The notes: a model not told the origin generated them from the letters alone. Shown: positions 23,076-35,919, numbered from the stretch's first letter. The stretch is 64,000 bases of DNA from Metallyticus violacea (GCA_030762175.1 CM060831.1:31323001-31387000), one strand, 5' to 3'. Numbers and translations are program-made.

Positions 23076-25819
23076 TCAATACTAGCTTAATATAAACATC
23101 CAGAACACAGATCCCCTACCCCCTTGTTAGAATACAATATCGTCTATTTACATTTTTAATTCTACCGAAAGATGCCGCTGCCGCCAGTTAAACTATGGCG
23201 TTATTGACCGGTCCACATCTATGGTTTAACCTTCAACTTGATTCTAATTTTCTTTACCTAAAATAATCTTTCGTTTTCTTCATTAGTGTTTGAGAACTGA
23301 TGAATTAAGTCATTGATCAGTGGAGTTACTTCTTGCTCCTGCGCAGACTGTTTAAGCATCTGTGCTTAGCTTCGCACCTCGATGTTTGTGCTGCAGGAGC
23401 CTCCAAGTAATTTAAGCTTTTTGTATTTTTGTTCACATTTGATTCTATTGCTACATCCATTCATTTATGTCGTCATTCTTTGTTTCGTTCAAAGCCCTGA
23501 CGATGTTAAAATGTTTTTAGGAATAATTATTAAGGAGATTAATAACATTCATGTTTCATTAGCTCAAAGACCGAGCATGATCAATACTGTTAATATGTTC
23601 GTCGTTGATATTCTGACTCGAAAAAGGTTAAAACCTACGTTCTCTGCAAGTATATATGTTCAGACTGTGTATTTCATTTCTGACTCTTGACTAAATGCAC
23701 ATATAGAACTGAACTCTGGCAATTAAACTACGAGAGTTCCTTGCTTAAATATACTTTGGAAGTAAGGTACTGATTTTGATTTTTCTATATAATGAAGAGG
23801 TGCATTAGGCATGTCCCAAAATTACAATATTTTAATCATTTAGTTACAATTAATCAGTTTAGGTTCACGGGTTAAAATCATACAATGAATTTACAACAGA
23901 AAATAATTAAATCAAAATTTACATCGCATTTAATCATTCAAATTATACGTTTTATTAAAATTTACGTTATGCACAAAAGCAAGGCTATTACCGAGACAAA
24001 ACTGCCAACACGCCAAGCATGGCAAAGCTAGAAAGTTCAATACTATGAAAATTACTATCTGTAAACGGGTTGGCTAAAATATTGTTGTTTTTTATGACAT
24101 CAAATAATTAGAAGACTCGCAAACTTGTTTCAAAGGTAAAAACTGATTAATGAATCTTTTCGTATTCAAATAGACACCAAAGAAAAATATATCAAGATTG
24201 TGTCTAATTTCCTTAGAAAGACAAAATGAGACAATAGAAGGTCCTAATGCAAGATGATAAAAAATGCACACCGCAGGTCTAACTATGAAGATTATAAGAA
24301 AACAATTCTATAATAATAAAACAGTAATTGGTAAATTTTCATGAGTTAAATTTGAATATACGTAGCATACACATCACTCTTAAATACTAGAAGTTATCTG
24401 TATATCTGTATATTGTGAAGAAGGTTCGAAATATCGTGTGAATTGTGTTCTTACTGTTTTTACGATCACTTCACACGTTTTAACAAACCTTATATAATCT
24501 TATCTTAAGAATGTTTTATATTTCCTTATTTATTATATATAGTAGATAAGAAGTATAAATTATCTCATAGGGTGTTATAAAATTGTGACCTAAAGCGTTC
24601 TGGTCTTAAATAAGTAAAACTGATGCACAAAAACAATAAAGTAAATATATTCCGGAGATACCTAATCTCATTCTCTAACTGAAGAATAACCTAACTGATC
24701 CAAAATAAATGTTTATTTTCTTTTATGAATCTATTTTACCTATTTACGGCCAGAATGCTCTAGTTCACAATTTTTATATACACACGGTGTCTCAGAATCG
24801 CCATATACTTTTTTCCGGATAGACAATAACGTTGTAATGGTTGGGAAAAGAAACAGTTTATTTAACAAATGACAATTTCTGAGTACTGAGAACGCGTTAA
24901 GACACTTCATGCATAATTTTCTTTGAAAATTACGTTCTCTGGTTCATCGATTAACATTGCATAAACACTATAACCATATGAGTTGATAGTAAATTCAATA
25001 GGATCAGAATCACTAACAGTTAAAAGAAAATATATTTAAAGAACTACAGAAATAGAGGAGGAAATTCGTATTTAATAAGTGTTCATCGATTGAATATTTG
25101 CTATGTAGCTTATTCGGCAATGACAGAGAAAATTTACGGTAAGTAACGTATTACATAAAGTATAATTTTATTATATATTTTTACGATATTTCAAGGAATA
25201 ATTAAAAGAAATAAAGAAATTAAAAAAAACTGCAATCCATTACATGGGTCAAGAGTATCATTTTTTTCAAAAAATTAAATAGCGGTTCATGCAGGTTTTA
25301 AATATCATTTCAAATGTGTAATTAGATTTTTTCACCACACAAACGTTTCTTTTTTATGACTACTTTCATTATTTCAATGTTTCCTTTATTTTATGATTCA
25401 ATTTTATTTGATAGTATTGATACAAATGACGCCTTCTGTTATGCCGCAAGGCAGAATGCCAAGCATATAGTTCAGACATGTTCTGTTCTGTAAGCATAGA
25501 TCCAGTATTGAAGTTGCAGTGTGTCTGTTAGCGCACGTATTTATTTCCCTTTAGGTCTAGTGTGTTGCATAATGTTTTGTATTTATTTTGGTATATTATA
25601 AGTCGATAGAAAATTTTTACAAGCCAAGAAAGTTTTTAAATCACACAGACAATTTCTGCTGTATGTATAATAGACTAACCTTCAATACTCAAGAGGAAAT
25701 TTTACGGCCCTTTTAAAAAATGTTATTAACTTTATTCTGGATGTAAAGTCGATGATGATTATTATTATTATTATTATTATAAAATATATTCTAAATATAA
25801 GTTAAGTTGTGTATTATAT
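23075..25819. other. No recognised content
   Basis: AT-rich. A 102-codon open frame at 23382 shows no motif. ACGGTGTCTCAGAATCGCCA at 24783 resembles a transposon terminus, without a found partner. (TTA)n at 25758-25780. Confidence 0.45.
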
Positions 25820-27055
25820 TCAGGACTAGGGTTTATATGCAATAAAAGTGTTAAATACGTACATATATGAGCTAAACCTTGAGCATAATATGAAAAATGT
25901 GGACTAAAAGTGTATAAAAATGTCAATTAAAAAGATATGTATGTTATCAAATTTAATGTAAGTAAAATGTCTAGTTAAAGATGTCAATGCTTAAGAATGT
26001 TATTTTACATGCTAAATGTGAAACTGCGTCTATTGTCTTTTAGACCGCCAGGGGTGCGAGACATTAAGGTGCAGACTCGTGAGCGGAAAGTCTGAGGTTC
26101 GAATCTCGCCAGGGCCGTCCTTCGTGACTGAGGGTCCCCCCCCCCAGGTTTTTCTCAGTCCTCATAAATGGCAAGTGCCAGGGAGGTAGTTAGGCCTGGA
26201 ACGTTTCCTCCCTTAAAATCCTTTTCCCAATATATCATTTCATTTTATGTATCATCAGTGTCCACCGCTTGTGATGCCTCAGTAGTAAAAACGGGCGTTA
26301 AGCACTAATCAAAAAAATCTCATCTATCATCTATCATCGTGTTCAACGCTTGTGGTGCCTCAGTAGTAAAAACGGGCGTTAAACATAATAAAAAATTATC
26401 TTTTAAAATTGCTTTGGAAGCACTACAGCTCCACTTAATATCACAAGAAGTAGTGTGGATTACCTAAACCTAGCAAGATCTTGTGCAGTTTCACATTTTA
26501 TTCACCACTAAAAAAACACTGATATTGTGCACTATTGCTTGAATTCTTGACTAACAATGTGTTCAACTTCACTTTCGCTACTTCTGCAACAGCTGAAGCG
26601 TTCTGTCACTTCGCTCAGAACGTTTAGGCTTTGGTATAGAAGGGTGTGTTCCTTTGGAAAACGTTTGGACGCGGTTGTGATGTATAAGTTTACTCGGATG
26701 TAGGACATATAATTTTATCTGTTTTATTATGAAAAACGGGCTTTGTGAATTCAATCTTTCAAAACTGGTTCTGGAAATACAAGAATCTGTTTTGAAATAA
26801 TGCAGCTAGTAAAATAGATTTTAAATATTATCTGACAAAAGCAATTTTGAAACCATAAAATGTTGAAAATGTTTCAAATAAAATGTTGAATTATATAAAG
26901 ATATGTGATTTTTTCTCAAACATATAAATTATGAACAAATAAAATATGTTTTAAATTATTGCAAATATACTTATTCATAAGCAAATAATAAGAGTTCAAT
27001 GTAACAAATGAAAAAACAAATATGCATTTACATATAAATACTAGCCGTAATCATG
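25820..27055 (+). repeat. Unclassified dispersed repeat R, copy 2, interrupted by SINE2
   Basis: Collinear with 655-1795 in the same orientation. A SINE2 copy (26043-26394) interrupts it between matching sequence blocks: AACTGC(G/A)TCTATT on the left, and sequence resembling the continuation of copy 1 at about 1005 on the right. The family is not recognised. It lies inside the putative first intron of the receptor gene. A (TTA)n run precedes it at 25758-25780. Confidence 0.6.
26043..26394 (+). mobile_element. SINE2 copy d with duplicated tail
   Basis: Plus-strand SINE2 inside repeat R copy 2. TSD-like ATTGTCTTTTA (26032-26042) and ATTATCTTTTA (26395-26405), one mismatch. The 3' module (GCTTGTG(A/G)TGCCTCAGTAG ... 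CGGGCGTTAA) occurs twice, near 26266-26303 and 26348-26383, separated by CATCTAT repeats. Confidence 0.85.
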
Positions 27056-27749
27056 TGTTAGGCTTCTCGCGGGATGAAAAATTGGTGTTCGTCGTTTGAG
27101 ATTCCTGAACCAACAGAGCAAATACTTGGTTAGAATAATCACTTCAAAAGCAAAATATTCAGTTGAGTATCCCAATCTATCATCTGCAATAAGGTTCTGT
27201 ATTAAGTATTAATTTTATAAAATTTAAGTATGTATCGCAAAATACCTCTGACTGATTATAAACATCTGAAAGCATATTCCAATTCAATGTGAAAATTATG
27301 TTTGTATGCAGTTAATTTTATTCTTGTGAAATAAATAAAAACAGCCTAAAATATTATTTTGCATTTTATAAAAGTTTCCGAGCAATAGTCTTAGAAATGT
27401 ATAAGAAACTGATCAGATGGCACTAATTGGCACAATTAATAATTGTATTTAATTAAACATCCCTTTCGATTAGATGAGAAATAGGTCAAATGTTATACTC
27501 GACAGTCTGTATGTCCTGATATTGCAACACTGGTCAGGAACTGATGGTACGAAGCGCGGTTATTTCTATTCCCAAATCATGTCTTAAAGCCTCGTGGTAA
27601 CACATGAAGCCAATGGCTTTCTTTATGAAAAACCTCATACTTATACTGGCAGTATGATTAAAAGCAATTGAGTTCATTTTATATGTATGGCTGTAAACCT
27701 GGACAAAAACGTTGAGGAACACTTTTGGCTAGAACGGCCTCTGACTTAC
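27056..27749 (-). other. 5' end of receptor intron 1
   Basis: The intron begins at 27749 with GTAAGT (minus strand). The next 700 bases are AT-rich, with stops in all frames and no second receptor exon. I saw no TM3-like segment anywhere down to position 1, so the intron probably runs past the left edge of the window and contains all repeats listed there. Confidence 0.6.
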
Positions 27750-28142
27750 CTGGGAATAACTGACAGTATGGCACATCTCCCTCCCGAAAGGCCAGTACTG
27801 CAGCAACAAAGTGGACGTGAAGGAAAAGGGGACGCAGAAGAGTGTCATTAGGATGTCGCCCACGGCCAGGTTCACGATGAAGTAATTGGTGACGGTTCTC
27901 ATCCGCGGAGAAGATTGTACCACATGACACACAAGTCCGTTACCCAAAAGAGCTAGCAAGAAGATAGTGCAGTACATTATGTACACGGCAGCCTTGAAGT
28001 ACGGCGACTGGAGAACACCGGAGAGACCGTAGTCGCACTCATATTTCATCACGAGCACCAACGTTGTGTTTGTCTCGTTCCAGGAGTAGTTTCCTTCCAT
28101 CGCTAGCCAAATATCTTCTGTAACACCTGGGTATTCGGTCAT
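27750..28142 (-). CDS. RYa-R: RYamide receptor, first coding exon (partial GPCR)
   Basis: Class A GPCR fragment of 131 residues, expected at the plasma membrane of neurons or gut cells as receptor for RYamide neuropeptides. The first true Met is at 28142; an in-frame TAA lies upstream at 28190-28188. Seen: N-glycosylation sequons at residues 18, 22 and 25; TM1 about 51-75 with the GN motif (N68); the intracellular turn PRMRTVTNYF at 80-89; TM2 about 88-110 with the conserved Asp at 96 in NLAVGD; then WPFG (117-120) and the TM3-start Cys at 124. The exon closes after CHTVSYSQ at a CAG|GTAAGT donor (intron starts 27749, phase 0). The PRMRTVTNYF...GDIL...FCVP...YWPFG pattern fits insect RYamide receptors better than NPF, sNPF or SIFamide receptors as I recall them. 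TM3-TM7 are missing and must lie on other exons, probably outside the window. Family is inferred from remembered motifs; a related NPY-type receptor is the alternative. Confidence 0.82.
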
Positions 28143-28679
28143 GATTTCTTTCACAATAGAAACACTCAAAACAAGCTTTTGGCTCTGTTATTGGCGCTGT
28201 CGCGCAACGAAATGCCCATTTGCTTCAGAAGGTTTCATATTCATATCAACCGCGGAAGCTGTCTGTGATCGGCAGACATGTTTCATTAAGACAGTACACC
28301 GCTATTAGCTCACTTTATCAACTGTCGCCGAGTTTTAATCAAAATCACAGGAAATTACTGTTTGCAAATCCTGTGGGAAAAGCTTGCATTCCCGCTAAAC
28401 GGGAAATAATAGTGACTGTGAGTTAATTCACCATATAAGTCGAATTTATCACTATATTCGGTGCTTTTTCTTGGAAAGTAAGCAAAAATAATAGCATAAG
28501 AGTTTATTAATTAGAGAACAGAAAGTTTCGCACCTTTTAAATATAAAATACCGCTAGTATTTTTGAAAGTTTTACATCATTTTACATACACCCCAAGTTT
28601 TGATTAAGGTTTTGCATATTATTATAGTCTTCCTGATAAGAAAATCACACCGGCGGAAGAAAGTTTTTCTCGTGATTTC
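28143..28679 (-). other. Putative 5' UTR/upstream region of receptor exon
   Basis: This non-coding stretch lies between the receptor start codon and the GC-rich patch. An in-frame TAA at 28190-28188 closes the reading frame upstream of the ATG. If transcription starts near 28756 without splicing, this is a 5' UTR of about 0.6 kb. No recognised element was seen. Confidence 0.35.
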
Positions 28680-28815
28680 GGCGAGTACTAAGAGGAACGT
28701 TAAAGAGAGAGAACCCCTTTGCAGAAACGCGGCACGTTGCCGTATAAGCCGCGACTGAGCGCCCCGACGCCCGTCGCAGCGGTCTATTGCTTCTCCAGGT
28801 TTGCGCGCGCATAAG
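28680..28815 (-). promoter_or_regulatory. CpG-rich candidate promoter of the receptor gene
   Basis: Within 28721-28810 I count about 60 G+C of 90 bases and about 15 CpG, against an AT-rich background. On the minus strand a TCAGTC initiator match at 28758-28753 (A at 28756) fits the arthropod Inr, about 0.6 kb upstream of the receptor ATG. No TATA box or clear DPE was found. Promoter function is inferred from position and composition only; a non-coding first exon or a GC-rich repeat is also possible. Confidence 0.35.
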
Positions 28816-29174
28816 GAGTGGGGTGACTAAGGTATGCTGTATATTATATCAAACTAACCACGTGTGCGCCCTTGATTATTTTCCTTTCTGATTCTGACCA
28901 CACTCTCAGGAATTTCCTTTCTCAAGTCCGCTGTGCAATCTTCCAAAAATAAATAGGGTGGTGCAATATCACAATGGAGTTCTTGTACTTCCTAAAATGC
29001 ACATATTGCGCCTGGTTAAAACAATGCACTTAAAATGCATGCAATAGCATCTACAGGACAAAAAATGAAACAACAATGATTGTCCAATAAGCGTAAAACT
29101 ACACTCCCCTGTAGAATTACAATTAAGATAAGACAATACAAGGAATTCAGATTAATCATCCTTTCCATCTATAG
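28816..29174. other. No recognised content
   Basis: Upstream of the candidate receptor promoter; nothing assigned. Confidence 0.45.
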
Positions 29175-29520
29175 CCTAGCGCAGTGTCTCACGCGGTTCA
29201 AATCCCTTGGAGCCGGCTACTCTAACCTTGGATATTTTCTACGAATTCTCTACTCTCCCGTTCCATACCCTTTCATTCCATTGGTTCTGCAAATGTCAGG
29301 AAGAGGGAACTGGTGCGGTGTAATGGTGGCTTGCGCTTTGGGGAGGTTTCTGCGCTGGCGTCTGGTATAGAACGGACCTTCTGATATGCTCTATTCTTTA
29401 GGGAGGCATCCATGTTAAGGAGTTCATCTACGACTGCCCCGTCACCGTCTGTGGATTCTGGCCGCTCCATGTTCCACTCCCCTTATCTCTCCTCCCTTAT
29501 CCATGGAGATTATTTGGTTC
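29175..29520 (+). mobile_element. SINE3 copy D
   Basis: Plus-strand SINE3: head TAGCGCAGTG...GCGGTTCAAATCCCTTGGAG (good B-box), CCCTTTCATTCCATTGGTTC, GGTGGCTTGCGCTTTG, then TATGGATTCTGG-like and CTCTCCTCCCTTATCCATGG blocks. It lies 1.0 kb upstream of the receptor start codon. Confidence 0.65.
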
Positions 29521-32229
29521 GTTGGTTCATGGTTATTGTTGCTGGCGGAGATGGATTTACTGTAAGAAACTTTAATCCAAGCTGAAAATGTTGAATTTGT
29601 CAATGGAGAAAATCTTAAGAAACGAGAAAAAATACGACAGATTCATTAACTGCATGATAGTAAAATATAAGAATATTTCCAAAACGCTATATTTCCGTAT
29701 GGATTTATCAAATTCTACTAATTCATTTGATAATTAACGCTGAATAATTTTTATTCATTCTATGGTTATGAATTCTATATGACGATTATTCTGTTTTCAC
29801 TAATAAATATTGTAAATTAATATTAGCATCACATAATATTCAGTTGCCAGCGAAACTATGAAAACAATACAATAACGTAATTGTTACTACGGTAATTTTA
29901 TGCAACTAGTATCATAATGTAGTATTTTATTAATTATTTTACTAACAATGTTTATAATGCTGGTTTACAAAAAACACAGTGAGAAGGAACAACATTGCCG
30001 TACACTTTGATTGCTGTTTCGGTATTCAGAAGTAGATTTATTTAATTTAATTTTTACGTTTTCATTGATATTACACATATTCTTCTTCTGTAAGTTTGTT
30101 TCCTATGCTATAGATTATATGGCATTCCAGAAGAATTCCCCTTCGTTTTAGTCTTTAATTAAAATTTTTAGCATACATTTTAATGTCTTTTTTTTTTACT
30201 TATCTTTAAGATACTTTTTTTTTTGTTGATTAATTTAAAGGGCCTTTCTTCTAAAAGTTATGCTGCTCTTTTCGTTTTATATGGACGTCATTCTTCAGTG
30301 TGAATGTAATTATACATGTTAACTATATTTCTGGCTTATTGTTGAATAAATTAGACTAATGCTTTGAATTTATCCTTCTTCCGTATTAGAAAATTATCTT
30401 TCCACGGCCACATTCTAACTATACTTCCTAGTTTAAATGTTTTCCGACATTAACGGGAGGATGTCAAATTAAAGGCAATTAAAATTATTTAAAAATGAAA
30501 ATCAATGGCTTCAGTTTTCTGAAATTCAAATCTTCTGGATCAACTTAAACAAACAGTAAAAAGAAACCAAGTTTATCAAATAAATAACCGTTTATCATCA
30601 AAGTCACTATGAACAACTGAATTAAAGTAAGAATTTCTGCCCGGACCACCATGTTCATCAAATTTTGTACATCCATTAATATCTGGTCAACAGTAGCAAC
30701 ATTGAATTGTCATTTAAAGACTTTCCGGAAATGTAACTCATGAATGGTTTAAAAGCACCGGAGAAATGTAAAGTTCAATGAAGTTCAAAGGGACTGGTGA
30801 AGAATAAAACAGTTTAACAGCTTTGCACTGCCAGTTCAACATTTTTCAAATTGTCAAAGTTGTTTGTTGCCTATCTGCATGTAAGAAACTCTTTCGGTGT
30901 ATATTATGCAGTGTCGCAAGCACTTTTATTTTGTTTTTTGAGCGGAAGTTACCTGGAAACAACACATATAAACGTACCCTAAGAGCTTTTACAGTAATAG
31001 GCTTTCCCTTTGTGTTGCCGTCTCCCATTTAATGGGGCAAATGTTTGCCAAAATGGAAATTAGTTTCATAATAGCGAACCATCAACACGGTCAGCAGGGA
31101 GAAAAACTGGGTGTATAATAAACGTTTTAAATGGTTAGCAGGTTTAAAATAAAAGATGTTAACCCTCAAATATATGGGCAGGTTGAAAGTCTTATTTTGT
31201 TGCTGTTAAATTTATATACGGTTTACTATAATGTTGAGTGTATGTCAAAAACAATTCATTTTAAAATAATTTATTGAACAGTTATGAAAAGTAACAAATA
31301 AATGCAGTAAATTACGATGAACTGAACAATTTAAGCTTGTGAAAAATATTAAGTGCATGAAAACATTGCATTATTAAAGAATAAGGAATATTAATACTTT
31401 TAAAATCATTTTAAAACATTTGAAATATTTTTCTTATACACAGAGCATGTGCTATAAAACTTTTCACAGTATAAGACAAAATCATATCTCTAGATTGCTC
31501 TTAAAATTTTTCAGAACATTTCCTCTTGAAATCAATCAAGAGTCTTACTTACAATTTACATTACGAGAAAATCAATTTAAAAAAATACACCAAATAAAAA
31601 ACACGTTTTTCCTAAATGGCAGCATCTACTTGCGTTTACATTTTAAAATTTGTTCTCAATTCTGTGTAAAGTGAATTTATTGTTTTTCTGGTTATATCAT
31701 AGTTATTAAAAATATTTAAATTAAATGTTCGAAATTTACTACCAAAGATGCCTCAGCTTGTCATGAAAACTGTGTAATACCTCTGTATAGTAGCTGAACG
31801 AACCAAATACATCTCTGTACTGATTCTCTGTTTCATTTCTAATTAAGGTTAACATGTTCTGAAATCTGATGAAACCGTTCCCCTTACCAACACATTTCAT
31901 GTACCAACTTCATCATTTGTATCACTTTGCAGCCTCCCTCATAATTAAAAAAAAATTAACAATTCATTGGTACTATAAAAATAGTCAGACACATGTTTGC
32001 TCGCAAAATATCTTAAATATAATTTTACTAGAGCAAATCCTTTTATAGAATCGATGATAAATCTATTTCTTTCCTTGACCCATTTTGCTTGAATTAGAAA
32101 AAAAGTCTTAAAAATAAATCTCTGCATACTTTTACATAACTTAATATGTCACAACATTTTCCTTGACTTGACTCTTTCTCATCATATGAAGTGACAAATT
32201 TCTTCATACTGCAAAAACATTTACTGGCG
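29521..32229. other. No recognised content
   Basis: Long AT-rich stretch without frames or repeats I can name. Confidence 0.5.
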
Positions 32230-32740
32230 TCAATTTTTACACCCCGCTACCGAGCATCGCCGGTATGGCATCGCATTTCGAAACTGGGAAAACATTGAAA
32301 CGTCGATTAAACGTCCAAGCGGTCAGTCTATAGCCAACAGCGTGTTTGTTGAGGTACACTTTGGGTTTTAAGTAGCTCCACAGGGAGATTGATGTCTGAC
32401 GATTTAGAGGACCACTCAATATGATCTCTTCTTTCACTCCATCTTCAGGAAACGATGGTACAGTTCTTTCACTTCTCTTCCAAAGCGTTCAAGAGCACCA
32501 TCTTGTTGTTGACAGATATCATTTTGGAGATGTTACCCACACCAGGAAACAACATTTGGCAAACTGGAATTATAATTTTTTGCAATAGTTGCAGATACAT
32601 GCAGGTTAACTTTCCTTCGATGAAACTTTTCTTCCAATTATGCTATTACCATCTAAATCTGCCCGTACTTTTAGTGGATACTGTGTATGCTGTTGTATGC
32701 CTGCCGATATTAAGAACATTTAAGAGACATTTCTGAAAAG
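32230..32740 (-). pseudogene. Tc1/mariner-type transposase relic
   Basis: On the minus strand CQQQDGAL (32514-32493) resembles the FQQDGA motif that carries the second catalytic Asp. Further on, SYLKPKVYLNKH (about 32380-32340) matches the FLWGYLKxKVYxNKP segment after the last Asp. Frames shift between the blocks and stops are frequent. Ends were not found. Confidence 0.45.
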
Positions 32741-34959
32741 GATGGGCGTATATCGGGTCCACCCTGCTTTCTGAGGACAACTGCTATTTTAGCCAACAAG
32801 AAAGGAACCCGGTCTCGTAAGCCAAGGTTAAGTTAAGATGTCTGAGGTGCTTTTGCACGTACCATTCAGTGGTGACCTCTATAGCTCTCCAGGCCTTGGT
32901 TGTAGAGAGCTGCTACATACCGGGTGAATTTACGTATGTATTTGTAACGCTTGCGTTTGTTAAGGTGTTATTTACACTACCTTCTAAAAAACGTGCTTTT
33001 AATGACATATAGCCGAAAAGCCGGTTTTCCATGGGAAATGCATATTACAGAAGTAAATTTCCTTTATTTTCTTAAAAAGTCAATTTAAAATAAATGTAAA
33101 AGACACTAAATCATGGTTTATAAATTATATCCTACGTTTATAAATGAATTTTTCGTTACGTTTTTCAAAGCAGATACAGAGTCATCATATTATTTTATCA
33201 CTTGCCTTAATACAACCATGTTATGTCACTGAGAGAGATGCCACTTATTCCGCTCATGTTTTGTTCTTCATTTGAAGGTATCAAAATGGCGCAGTTAGCT
33301 TGGAGGTAAGTGTAGCTAAAATTCTGCACGTTCAACACAAGGCTTAAGCCAAAGAGTAATTAAAGAGAGTGCCCACTGTAGCTTAGTTTTTGTAACAACA
33401 ATATGAGGGAGGTTGTTCCACAACGGCATTCTTATTTTACGTCTCTTCATTCAAGGAGCTATAATTTGTATACCTTTGCTGAAATAACCAATATTTTACG
33501 TTAATGAATATGTTCGTAGGCCGGGGGTACATGGACTCAATCATGGAAAATGAAGCAATTTGACAAAGATTTACATATATTACTTATTACACCTTTTAAA
33601 GCATTCTTTATATTTCAATACTTTTATGTAATATTTTTAAAATCTTAACATACTATTAGAAAATAATATGTTTGCAAAAGGCATTTTCTTTAAAAAAAAT
33701 ACACACATATGTATGTAATCAAAAGAGTAAACTTTAATGAATTCCACGAATATATAAAATTAAACAAACATAACGTTCCACTTTAAAAGAAGGCAAAACA
33801 CGCAATATTTTGTATTATTTAATTGTGTTTTTTATCCTTCCTTAACGCGCAACTTTCTAGTTCTTTACCGGGTGTGTCCGGAATGATGCAAACTTTCAGG
33901 ATGATGGAGAAGGGCAAGTGTTTCGATTTTAGATAGGGAAATCTGGACCTCAGCTCCTCAGTTGTGATTTATAAGCAGACTTTTAGCATTAAAAACAACT
34001 GATGTCTAAAATAAGCTCTAAAAATATACAATATAAAAACTTAGTTCTTTTTTAACTTTCACAGCCGCTTATAGTGGAATCAGGGAATTAAATTTTGCAT
34101 ATATAATCCCTATTTTAAAAAAAGCGTTTTCAATTAAAATGCTTGTAAAGATTGTAAAAATACATTGTTTAAAGTAAAACAACGAAAATGCGATTTTAAA
34201 AATCACTTAAAATTGTTACTTGAAAAAGGCAATTAGAAAATATTTATTGGAAAATATTGTTTTCATCATAAAAATCAATATCTCGGTGCCTAACTGACAA
34301 ATTTTATAGCTAGCTTTATTTCCCCAAGTAAAAGAGTGAGGCGTGCATCTGCAGTAAATGCGCCGACTGTCTTTCACTCCCATTCTCTTCCTCTTCCCTT
34401 TATGAAACGGCATTTTGAAAATGTTGCCTACTACGCGATAACTTCAACAATATGGGAGTTACTGACATGAAACTGTTATGAAAGTAATCTTAATGTTTGT
34501 GACAACGAATGTGTGGACTAAGTACTGTCAGGTGCACAAGGAATCTGAAAGAAGACAATCCAGCCACAAGCCTACATGACCTTCCCTTGTGTGACCAAAG
34601 CCACCAGATGTACGTCAGGAGAGCATGGACAAGTTGCCATACAAAGCGGTTAAGCATCGTCGTGAACTGCAAGTTCACTTGAGCAAGTCCATCACAATAC
34701 CTGGCCAAAGGAAACTGTTTACTATGAGTGCCACGCATGCTAACTCCATGAGTGAAACAGAACGCGAAACATGTGTCAGGAATTTCTTACTCGATATGCA
34801 GAAGAAATCGATGACTTCCGACTTCCGATGTCCAATAGTGACACATCATTATGCCCCTGAAAACAAGCGGCTGTCAATGGTGCGCAGGTATAAGGGCTCG
34901 CCTGAACCGAAACATTGCAGTTACCACTCCGGCTATTAAAGTGTTGATGACATTGCTTC
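32741..34959. other. No recognised gene
   Basis: CCGGGTGTGTCCGGAATGAT at 33869 resembles a transposon terminus but I found no partner. The open frame at 34625-34939 (104 codons) has no recognised motif and may belong to the LINE scrap that follows. Confidence 0.4.
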
Positions 34960-35720
34960 AATAGAATTTATTTGGGTCACGTTGGTTCACATATGAATAA
35001 AAAAAGTATTTCAGCAACTGGGACAGCAAACTCTCTCTTTCAAGCAGAAATCTTCGCTATTTTCATGAACATATGGGAAAGTAAATGGAGGAAATGTATG
35101 TAAATAGTCATGTTACTATATATTCAGACCGCCAAGCAGCTTTAATGGATCTTGAGGCTCACACTATCCGATCAAAACTGGTGTGGGAATGCCATGACAA
35201 CTCGGTGATACTGAGTATGTGCCAGTCACAGGGTTACTAAAGGCAATGAAAGAGCAGGTGATTTAGCTATGAATCTTTTTAGAGTTCATGTTGTCCCATA
35301 GATATGTCCGATAAGCTGTTAAAGAATGAACTCATAGAAAACACTAAAAGTACTGCAATTTGTTACAGTCATCGTTATTTCAAGACAGTCGTCAAGGTAC
35401 CATTAAAGGCAGGACTTAGTAACTGCGTCATATTAATAACGTCAAATTCAGTTGATCAGTAAATCTACTGACGGGCACCGTCAACTGCGTGAGCATCTCA
35501 ACAGGATTAGCAAGGAAGTTGATACATTTTGTTGGAGATGCAAAAGCAGATGAAACAGTATATCAGCTGCTGTGTGGCTGAAAATTTTGAAGCGCAAAGT
35601 GTTATATATTTTGATAATTGGTTCATGGAATTAGATGAATTTCAAAATGTCTTTGCTAAAACAAAACTGGCGTTATTATTAAAGCAGGAAATCTTAGAGC
35701 CTAGAGGAAACAGAAGCACA
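34960..35720 (+). pseudogene. Non-LTR retrotransposon RNase H fragment
   Basis: Reads SLFQAEIFAI (allowing a frameshift, near 35037) and SHVTIYSDRQAALMDLEAHT (35108-35167), where YSD is the second RNase H catalytic block. It continues IRSKLVWECHD, then GNERAGDLAMN after a frameshift (about 35245). Further on FCWRCKADETVYQLLCG (about 35526-35575, reading through frameshifts) resembles the terminal cysteine block of the same polyproteins. The element is dead and lacks its RT domain here. Confidence 0.65.
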
Positions 35721-35919
35721 ATAGATAAAAAATTATCACTGTGTACAGGGATATTGCTATGCCTATTAAAACCAAATCCATACCCACACCATTTCAGTCT
35801 TATAATTTTAGAAGTTACATTAAATGTATCTTCTTCATACTTTAAGGAGCATACAACCCTTCTTGGAATTAGTTGACAATCTACTTTATTCAGAAATACC
35901 ATCTATTCATTTTGTTGAT

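Noticed and set aside
23382..23690. 102-codon hydrophobic protein
   Set aside because: No family motif, AT-rich codons and no splice or promoter support; consistent with chance.
27534..27722. Second receptor exon downstream of the splice donor
   Set aside because: No TM3/DRY or TM4 motif in the translated frame; hydrophobicity pattern does not fit.
28220..28426. Plus-strand open frame opposite the receptor 5' region
   Set aside because: No motif, no splice context; lies in the putative 5' UTR on the other strand.
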